Notes under the pieces: generated by a model
What the model was told of the DNA's origin: nothing
Databases searched by the model: none
The model's input: only the letters and a program-made list of their open reading frames with translations
Shown here: piece after piece, positions 15,116 to 20,423 of the stretch
Layout of the letters: every line of letters starts with the position of its first letter
How positions within the stretch are numbered: position 1 is the stretch's first letter
Origin: JANMEX01 sp031423755
GTDB lineage: Bacteria > Pseudomonadota > Alphaproteobacteria > Rhizobiales > Rhizobiaceae
Direction: 5' to 3'
Length of the DNA: 20,423 nt
NCBI GenBank assembly: GCA_031423755.1
Contig: JANPGC010000312.1
Span: 1-20,423 of the forward strand
Position numbers and translations under genes: made by a program

Positions 15116-16181
15116 ATTCGACCCCGCCAGCCTGAAACAGGCTTGGGCAAAGCCAACCAATCCGCGCCCGATGGTCACCTTCGGAGCCGGCTCCATTGTA
15201 GGTGACGCGCATTTTCCGGCATACAGGAAGGCAGGTATTCCGATTGCCGGTCTCTACGATCCTGATCATGCCAAAGCTGAGGAGCTCGCTTCCAAATGGG
15301 GCGTCAAGGCATTCCGCACAGCCGAGGAAGCCGCATCTGTAAACGACGCAATCTTCGACCTCGCCACCCCGCCCTCCCGCCACGCCGAAGTGCTGCGCGC
15401 CTTGCCGGATGGCGCTGTTGCTGTGATCCAGAAGCCGATGGGCGGCGACATCAGCGACGCGCGAGAAATCCTCAAAACCGTGCGTGAGAAAAACATCACC
15501 GCAGCGGTAAATTTTCAGCTGCGCTTCGCTCCGATGATGCTGGCGCTACAGAACGCCATTGACAAAAGCTTGCTTGGCGAAGTCGTCGACTTTGATGCAT
15601 CGCTCGCTCTAGCGACACCTTGGGGACTGTGGCCTTTCCTCAAAGGCCTGCCACGCATTGAGATCGCAATGCACTCGATCCATTATCTCGACCTCATCCG
15701 CGGCCTTCTCGGCGACCCGAAAGGCATCCACGCCAAGACCATCGGCCACCCGAACCACGAGATGGCGCAGACCCGCACAAGCGCAATCTTGGATTATGGC
15801 GACCGCGTCCGCTGCGCGCTGTCGATCAATCACGACCACTTCTTCGGCCGCAAATTCCAAGCCTGCGAATTCCGCATCTGCGGCACAAGGGGCGCAGCCT
15901 ACGTGAAGCTTGGCGTCAATCTCGACTACCCCAAGGGCGAGCCGGATGAGCTCTGGATTCATCCGGCAGGCGGTTCGGATTGGGTGCAGGTTCCACTCAC
16001 CGGCTCATGGTTCCCGGACGGTTTCGTTGGCAAATTCTGCAATGTCCAGCGCTTTGCAGCAGGCGAGGATGCTGTTCTCGTCTCATCCGCAGAAGACGCG
16101 TGGGGCACGATGGCCTTGGTCGAGGCGGCCTATGCTTCAAGTGCCACGCCTGCCACACCAATTGAAGGGCTGCCATCTTGA
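15108..16181 (+). CDS. Gfo/Idh/MocA family NAD(P)-dependent oxidoreductase
   Basis: This 357-residue oxidoreductase has an N-terminal Rossmann domain (VTFGAGSIVGDAHFPAYRKAG, 23-43, with G26-x-G28) and a C-terminal alpha/beta substrate domain. The usual EKP catalytic motif is QKP here (108-110, Lys109 kept), and the likely catalytic His is His192 in MHSIHYLDLIRGLLG. The start is a TTG at 15108 inside the mutarotase gene, served by GGAGGAGG (15091-15098). An ATG 63 bases later would start right at the first beta strand and has no ribosome site. The enzyme could be the sugar 1-dehydrogenase (sugar to lactone) of the pathway, or reduce or oxidise an intermediate. Its stop overlaps the next start (TTGA). 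Confidence 0.86.
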   Translation: MTEFDPASLKQAWAKPTNPRPMVTFGAGSIVGDAHFPAYRKAGIPIAGLYDPDHAKAEELASKWGVKAFRTAEEAASVNDAIFDLATPPSRHAEVLRALPDGAVAVIQKPMGGDISDAREILKTVREKNITAAVNFQLRFAPMMLALQNAIDKSLLGEVVDFDASLALATPWGLWPFLKGLPRIEIAMHSIHYLDLIRGLLGDPKGIHAKTIGHPNHEMAQTRTSAILDYGDRVRCALSINHDHFFGRKFQACEFRICGTRGAAYVKLGVNLDYPKGEPDELWIHPAGGSDWVQVPLTGSWFPDGFVGKFCNVQRFAAGEDAVLVSSAEDAWGTMALVEAAYASSATPATPIEGLPS

Positions 16182-16642
16182 GCGAACAGATAATTCACTA
16201 TGAAGATTACCGCCTCGGCGATCAGCGCACCACCACCGGCCGCACTATAACCGAAACGGATTTCGTCGTTCATGCAGGCCACACCGGCGATTTCTTCCCA
16301 CATCACATGGATGCGGAATTCGCCAAGACATTGCCCGGCGGCCAGCGCATTGCCCACGGCACGATGGTGTTTTCCATTGGCGTTGGACTTACGGCAACGC
16401 TGATCAATCCGGTCGCGTTTTCCTACGGCTACGACCGCCTTCGTTTCATCCGCCCGGTCCACATCGGCGATACAATCAAAACCCGTGTCACCATTTGCGA
16501 CAAAAGCGATGATCCAAAGCGCGCTGACATGGGCCGTGTGACCGAGCGTTGCGAAGTCATCAACCAGCGCGGCGAAACGGTGCTTGCCGCCGATCATATT
16601 CTTCTTGTCCAGCGCCGCCAACCCAAAAGCATGACAGCATGA
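16178..16642 (+). CDS. MaoC family dehydratase/hydratase
   Basis: This 154-residue hot-dog-fold enzyme is of the (R)-hydratase/MaoC type. The TTG start at 16178 overlaps the preceding stop (TTGA). Family alignment supports it, since the next ATG lies past the active site. The hydratase-2 motif region reads HTGDFFPHHMD, giving the canonical Asp38 and His43 pair, followed by RIAHG (57-61) and the core FSYGYDRLRFIRP..IGDTI. Such enzymes add water to or remove it from CoA-linked acids. It is a paralogue of the minus-strand MaoC protein at 6784-7338, which lacks His43. Why a CoA hydratase is embedded in a sugar-acid operon is unclear. It may work with the CaiB-type CoA transferase. Confidence 0.87.
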   Translation: MSEQIIHYEDYRLGDQRTTTGRTITETDFVVHAGHTGDFFPHHMDAEFAKTLPGGQRIAHGTMVFSIGVGLTATLINPVAFSYGYDRLRFIRPVHIGDTIKTRVTICDKSDDPKRADMGRVTERCEVINQRGETVLAADHILLVQRRQPKSMTA

Positions 16643-17916
16643 CCAAGATTACGTCTCTGCGCGTCCATGACCTGCGCTTCCCTACATCGCTAAGCCTTGA
16701 CGGCTCTGATGCGATGAATCCTGATCCGGATTACTCGGCGGCCTATGTCATTCTGGAGACCGACACGCCGGGCCTTGGTGGCCACGGCCTGACTTTCACC
16801 ATCGGGCGCGGCACAGAGATTGTTTGTCTTGCCATCGAAGCCCTGCGCCATCTGGTGGTCGGCACAGAACTTGCCATTATCCTTGAGAATCCCGGCAAAT
16901 ATTGGCGGCAACTGACGGGTGACAGCCAGTTGCGCTGGATCGGCCCGGACAAGGGCGCGATGCATCTGGCGACTGGCGCGGTGGTCAATGCCATCTGGGA
17001 TTTGCTCGCCAAGCAGGCTGGCAAACCGGTGTGGCAACTGGTTGCTGACATGTCGCCCGAACAGATCGCTGACATTGTCGATTACCGCTATTTGACCGAC
17101 GCACTGACACGCGAAGAGGCGATTGAAATTCTGACCACGGCCCAGTCTGGCAAGGCCGAACGCGTCGCCACGCTAAAGCGCGAGGGCTATGCCTGTTACA
17201 CGACCTCCGCAGGCTGGCTCGGCTATTCCGATGACAAGCTGCGCCGCCTCTGTCAGGAGGCCGTCGATGCGGGTTTCCAGCATGTCAAAATGAAAGTCGG
17301 ACGCGATCTCGATGACGACATCCGTCGCCTCACCATCGCCCGCGAAGTGCTCGGCCCTGACCGCTTCATGATGATCGACGCCAATCAGGTCTGGGATGTC
17401 GATCAGGCGATTGGATGGGTCAACCGCCTCGCTTTCGCCAATCCCTTTTTCATCGAAGAGCCAACCAGCCCGGATGACATTGCAGGTCACCGAAAAATCC
17501 GCCAGTCCATCGGCAAGGTAAAAGTCGCTACCGGTGAAATGTGCCAGAACCGCATCATGTTCAAGCAGTTCATCGCCGGGGGCGCGATTGATATTGTGCA
17601 GATTGATTCATGTCGCATGGGCGGGCTGAACGAGGTGCTGGCGGTCCTGCTCATGGCCGCCAAATACAATCTCCCCGTCTGGCCGCACGCCGGCGGCGTC
17701 GGTCTGTGCGAATACGTGCAGCACCTCTCGATGATCGACTATCTCTGCATCTCCGGCAGCAAGGAGGGTAGAGTGATCGAATATGTCGATCATCTGCACG
17801 AGCATTTCATCGACCCCTGTCTCATCCGGAACGCTGCTTACATGCCGCCGAAGCTGCCGGGCTTTTCCATTCAGATGAAACAAGAGTCCATCGCCGAATA
17901 TGAGTGGCGGCCATGA
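16639..17916 (+). CDS. fucD: L-fuconate dehydratase (enolase superfamily)
   Basis: This 425-residue Mg2+ enzyme converts L-fuconate to 2-keto-3-deoxy-L-fuconate. I recognise it as the FucD/ENOSF1 type from the N-terminal RFPTSLSLDGSDAMNPDPDY, the WRQLTGDSQLRWIGPDKG capping segment, YTTSAGWLGYSD, and the C-terminal PGFSIQMKQESI. The active-site set is complete: K217-M-K219, Mg2+ ligands Asp247 (DANQVWD), Glu273 (FIEEPTSPDD) and Glu300 (ATGE), and the Asp323 (QIDSCRMGG)/His350 (WPHAGGVGLCEY) dyad. These are one residue off the numbering I recall for the Xanthomonas enzyme. The start at 16639 overlaps the MaoC stop (ATGA). Its own stop overlaps the next start, so it is tightly coupled on both sides. 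It is the clearest pathway marker in the window. Confidence 0.92.
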   Translation: MTKITSLRVHDLRFPTSLSLDGSDAMNPDPDYSAAYVILETDTPGLGGHGLTFTIGRGTEIVCLAIEALRHLVVGTELAIILENPGKYWRQLTGDSQLRWIGPDKGAMHLATGAVVNAIWDLLAKQAGKPVWQLVADMSPEQIADIVDYRYLTDALTREEAIEILTTAQSGKAERVATLKREGYACYTTSAGWLGYSDDKLRRLCQEAVDAGFQHVKMKVGRDLDDDIRRLTIAREVLGPDRFMMIDANQVWDVDQAIGWVNRLAFANPFFIEEPTSPDDIAGHRKIRQSIGKVKVATGEMCQNRIMFKQFIAGGAIDIVQIDSCRMGGLNEVLAVLLMAAKYNLPVWPHAGGVGLCEYVQHLSMIDYLCISGSKEGRVIEYVDHLHEHFIDPCLIRNAAYMPPKLPGFSIQMKQESIAEYEWRP

Positions 17917-19049
17917 GCATCAGGCTGAAAGGCATGACCTGGAGCCACCCGCGCGGTTACGACCCACTGATCGCCTGCTCCGCCGAGTGGCAGCGCAAGA
18001 CAAGCGTTGAAATCGCCTGGGACCAGCGCTCGCTGCAGGATTTCGAGTCCTTCCCGGTCGACGAACTGGCGCGGCAATACGACCTGATCATCATCGACCA
18101 TCCGCACGTAGGGCAGGTGGTGGACGAAGGCTGCCTTCTGCCGCTGGACATTCCCCGTCTTGAATTCGAGCGAAATTCGATTGCAATTCGATCAGTCGGC
18201 GCATCGTTTTCCAGCTACACCTACAAAGGCCGTCAATGGGCGCTGCCGGTCGATACGGCTGCCCAAGTCCAAGCCTTCGTGCCATCGCGCCTCGCAGAAC
18301 CGGCCAGTTCCTGGAATGAAGTTTTGGGACTTGCGCGTCAGGGCAGGGTGGCCCTGCCGCTGCGCCCGCCGCATTCGCTTATGTGCTTCTACACGCTCGC
18401 CGCCCATTTCGGCACGCCTTGCCGTACTGATTCTGCCCCACTGATTTCAGACACAGCGGCCAAGCCTGCCTACGATCTCCTTACTGAATTGTTTGCACTG
18501 ATTGATCCTGCATGCCTGACTCAAGACCCGATTGCCGTATATGAACAGATGGCGCTGGCGGACTCCAAGATCGCCTGTGCGCCACTGATCTACGGCTATG
18601 TGAATTATGCCATGGATGGTTTTCGCCCGGAGCGCATCACCTTTGCAGACATTCCGGTCCAAGGTGTCAATGCACCAACTGGCTCTGCGCTGGGTGGAAC
18701 GGGTTTGGCCGTTTCCGCAAAATCTCACTACCCGGGTGCCGCCATGGATTTTGCCTATTGGGTCTCCTCTGGCAGTGTGCAGAAAGGGCTATATGCTCAT
18801 TCCAACGGACAGCCCGGCCATGCCGATGCGTGGGAAGATGAAGCGGTCAACGTCGCCGCGCACGGCTTTTATCGCAACACGCGCGCGACTCTCGAAGGCG
18901 CATGGGTGCGCCCGCGCCACAACGGCTATATGGCGTTCCAGCAGTCTGCGTCCGAACACCTCAACGATTGCCTGACAAACTGTCGACCATTAAAGCACTT
19001 GGTGGACGGGCTGAATTCTCTCTTCGCCGCGAGCTTTCCAACAGCCTGA
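17913..19049 (+). CDS. Substrate-binding-protein-like protein without a signal peptide (cytosolic)
   Basis: This 378-residue protein looks like a family 1 extracellular solute-binding protein of a sugar ABC system. The central and C-terminal phrases are EQMALADSKIACAPLIYGY, GSALGGTGLAVSAKS, MDFAYWVSSG and GAWVRPRHNGYMAFQQ. The N-terminus (MSIRLKGMTWSHPRGYDPL) has no hydrophobic segment, no twin-arginine motif and no plausible upstream start, because fucD occupies that DNA. It should therefore stay in the cytoplasm. ATGA overlap with fucD (start 17913) means it is co-translated with the dehydratase. The operon already has a proper exported binding protein. I do not know its function. Possibilities include an intracellular sugar or sugar-acid sensor, a substrate buffer or an enzyme partner. 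Its size is near full-length for the fold, so it is not a remnant. Confidence 0.82.
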   Translation: MSIRLKGMTWSHPRGYDPLIACSAEWQRKTSVEIAWDQRSLQDFESFPVDELARQYDLIIIDHPHVGQVVDEGCLLPLDIPRLEFERNSIAIRSVGASFSSYTYKGRQWALPVDTAAQVQAFVPSRLAEPASSWNEVLGLARQGRVALPLRPPHSLMCFYTLAAHFGTPCRTDSAPLISDTAAKPAYDLLTELFALIDPACLTQDPIAVYEQMALADSKIACAPLIYGYVNYAMDGFRPERITFADIPVQGVNAPTGSALGGTGLAVSAKSHYPGAAMDFAYWVSSGSVQKGLYAHSNGQPGHADAWEDEAVNVAAHGFYRNTRATLEGAWVRPRHNGYMAFQQSASEHLNDCLTNCRPLKHLVDGLNSLFAASFPTA

Positions 19050-19088
19050 GCCGCGCCTTCCAATCAAGCAAATCCGGGAAATCAAACC

Positions 19089-19823
19089 ATGGCACTCTCC
19101 CTCAAAGACAAAACCGTCCTCATCACCGCCGCTGGCCAAGGCATCGGCCGGGCGACGGCTTTGGCGTTCGCTGCGCAGGGGGCGAGGGTGGTTGCCACCG
19201 ACATTAATGAGGCGGCTTTGGCGACTTTGGCCGAAGAAACGGGCATTGCCGCCCGCAGACTTGATGTGCTGGACACCGCTGCCGTCAATGCGCTGGTTGC
19301 GGAGATTGGCGCGGTGGATGTGCTGTTCAATTGTGCGGGATTTGTGCATCCGGGTTCGATTCTTGAAGCGTCCGAGAAGGATTTCGACTTCGCTGTTGAT
19401 CTCAACGTCCGCTCGATGGTGCGCACGATCAGAGCGGTGCTGCCGGGCATGCTCGAGCGCGGCGATGGCGCAATCATCAACATGGCGTCGGTGGCCTCCT
19501 CGCTCAAAGGCGTGCCGAACCGGTTCGTGTATTCGCTGACCAAGGCGGCGGTGATCGGGCTGACGAAATCGGTCGCGGCCGATTATGTGACGCGGGGCAT
19601 CCGCTGCAATGCCATCTGCCCCGGCACGGTGGAGAGTCCGTCGCTCGATGAGCGTCTGCGCGCCACCGGCGACTATGATGCGGCGATGAAGGCCTTTGTC
19701 TCGCGCCAGCCTATGGGCCGACTTGGGCGGCCGGAGGAAATCGCCGACCTCGCCGTCTATCTCGCAACCGCGCCCTACACCACCGGCCAAGCCCATATCA
19801 TCGATGGCGGCTGGACGCTTTGA
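19089..19823 (+). CDS. SDR oxidoreductase, probable 2-keto-3-deoxy-L-fuconate dehydrogenase
   Basis: This 244-residue classical short-chain dehydrogenase has the cofactor loop TAAGQGIGRA (13-22), NAD preference suggested by Asp38 (VVATDIN), NCAG (81-84), catalytic Ser134, Tyr148 and Lys152 (NMASVASS..YSLTK), and CPGTVESPSL after the active site. The one-residue-longer Ser-Tyr spacing and the phrases KGVPNRFVYS and TKAAVIGLTKSVAADY are shared with the DHRS6/BDH2 type. That group includes bacterial 2-keto-3-deoxy-L-fuconate 4-dehydrogenases. Located 39 bases after the previous stop and ending the operon that holds fucD, it most likely oxidises the FucD product to the 2,4-diketo acid. L-fucose 1-dehydrogenase is the alternative role. 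Confidence 0.87.
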   Translation: MALSLKDKTVLITAAGQGIGRATALAFAAQGARVVATDINEAALATLAEETGIAARRLDVLDTAAVNALVAEIGAVDVLFNCAGFVHPGSILEASEKDFDFAVDLNVRSMVRTIRAVLPGMLERGDGAIINMASVASSLKGVPNRFVYSLTKAAVIGLTKSVAADYVTRGIRCNAICPGTVESPSLDERLRATGDYDAAMKAFVSRQPMGRLGRPEEIADLAVYLATAPYTTGQAHIIDGGWTL

Positions 19824-19876
19824 ATCTCGCCAGAACCACTTGAAACTGCCGCGTCCACGCGTCAAGCTGGGTGAAA

Positions 19877-20423
19877 TTAGCGCAGGCGTTTACCGGCCTT
19901 GTCAAAAAGCAGGATTTTGTTCGGATCAAACGAGGCCTTGATGCGCTCGCTTGAGGTCCATTTGCGCCCGTCGTCGGTTGCAATGGTCAAGATGTTGCCC
20001 TTGCCCTGCTTGGCGTAAGCGTAGGATTCACCGCCGAGATGTTCAATAATATCAATTGTTACATCGAGAGATGCAGACCCGCCTGCCTTGAAGTGCTCCG
20101 GCCGGATGCCGACAGTGACTTCACTGCCCTCTGCAATCCCGTTTGCAAGAGGGGGCAAAGGTATGACTTGGCCATCATAGTCTGAGAGAGTCAGCACTTT
20201 ATTTTTTACAATTGCGGGCAGGAAATTCATTCGGGGAGAGCCGATGAATCCTGCAACAAACTGGTTGTCGGGATCATCATAGAGCTTCAGAGGCGAGCCA
20301 ATTTGTTCGATCAGCCCTTCACGCAGCACGACAATCTTGTCTGCAAGCGTCATGGCCTCAACCTGATCATGCGTCACATAAATGATCGTTGACTGCAATT
20401 CCTTGTGCAGCCGGGCGATTTCG
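19877..20423 (-). CDS. MalK/UgpC-type sugar ABC transporter ATP-binding protein, 3' part (runs off window)
   Basis: These are the last 181 codons of a second MalK/UgpC-type ATPase. The reading frame is open to the window edge, and its first residues (EIARLHKELQSTIIYVTHDQ) are internal to the family, so the start and the Walker A, signature and Walker B motifs lie beyond 20423. Visible parts are the switch histidine motif VTHDQVEAMTLADKIVVL, FVAGFIGSPRMNFL and a C-terminal TOBE region with GIRPEHF. It ends at 19877, 53 bases from the convergent SDR gene. Its sequence differs substantially from the ATPase at 12544-13650, so it belongs to a separate neighbouring transporter. Confidence 0.9.
   Translation of the reverse strand, partial: EIARLHKELQSTIIYVTHDQVEAMTLADKIVVLREGLIEQIGSPLKLYDDPDNQFVAGFIGSPRMNFLPAIVKNKVLTLSDYDGQVIPLPPLANGIAEGSEVTVGIRPEHFKAGGSASLDVTIDIIEHLGGESYAYAKQGKGNILTIATDDGRKWTSSERIKASFDPNKILLFDKAGKRLR

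Noticed and set aside
17969..17980. LIAC resembling a lipobox near residue 22 of the binding-protein-like protein
   Set aside because: A lipoprotein signal needs a hydrophobic stretch before the Cys. Here the preceding residues are MTWSHPRGYDP, which are polar and proline-containing.
18990..19865. 291-residue minus-strand open frame opposite the SDR gene
   Set aside because: It is a composition shadow of the SDR and the end of the preceding gene. It shows no recognisable domain, while the + strand proteins carry clear family motifs.
19839..19866. CTTGA...CGCGTCCACGCG...TCAAG as a terminator between the convergent SDR and ATPase genes
   Set aside because: The stem is interrupted by a one-sided 6-base bulge, the inner loop is only 2 bases, and there is no T-tract on either strand.
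1..20423. CRISPR arrays, tRNA/rRNA genes, insertion sequences or phage genes
   Set aside because: I saw no regularly spaced repeats, cloverleaf-like sequences, transposase-like proteins or terminal repeats. Gene packing and codon use look uniform across the window.

Overview
The window looks like a carbohydrate-catabolism region from an alphaproteobacterium of the Hyphomicrobiales (Brucella/Ochrobactrum, Phyllobacteriaceae or Rhizobiaceae type). I infer this from the moderately high GC content, the dense ABC-transporter and sugar-acid gene content, and gene order with many 4-base ATGA overlaps. The genus is not determined from the sequence. I see no RNA genes, insertion sequences, phage genes or CRISPR arrays.

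Region 1 (1-5572, + strand) is a ribose-type (CUT2) sugar importer closely resembling the E. coli galactofuranose system. In order it holds a periplasmic binding protein (ytfQ), a strong hairpin terminator, a double ABC ATPase (ytfR), two permeases (ytfT, yjfF) and a GntR/FadR-type regulator. From ytfR onward each gene overlaps the next by 4 bases, so the regulator is co-translated with the transporter. The 288-base leader before ytfQ contains a perfect 13-base inverted repeat and a GC-rich hairpin.

Region 2 (5590-9113, - strand) reads from right to left: an IclR-type regulator, then an amidohydrolase-2 lactonase, a MaoC-fold protein and a CaiB/BaiF family III CoA transferase. The last three are packed end to end and form one unit.

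Region 3 (9300-19823, + strand) diverges from iclR and is an 11-gene operon. It encodes a MalK-type (CUT1) sugar ABC importer (binding protein, two permeases, ATPase) and an enolase-superfamily dehydratase. These are followed by an L-rhamnose/L-fucose mutarotase-family protein, a Gfo/Idh/MocA oxidoreductase, a second MaoC-fold protein, an L-fuconate dehydratase (fucD), a substrate-binding-protein-like protein without a signal peptide, and an SDR resembling 2-keto-3-deoxy-L-fuconate dehydrogenase. Together with the lactonase of region 2 this supplies most of the non-phosphorylative L-fucose route: uptake, mutarotation, oxidation to lactone, lactone hydrolysis, dehydration and oxidation. The final diketo-acid hydrolase or aldolase is not in the window. 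The CoA transferase and two MaoC proteins suggest an extra CoA-dependent branch that I cannot assign.

Region 4 (19877-20423, - strand) is the 3' part of another MalK-type ATPase gene running off the window, converging on region 3.

The points most worth a second look are three. An 18-base motif occurs three times in exactly the two intergenic regions flanking iclR, overlapping candidate promoters, and is a candidate IclR operator. A cytosolic substrate-binding-fold protein is translationally coupled to fucD. The divergent MaoC pair has one member lacking the hydratase histidine.
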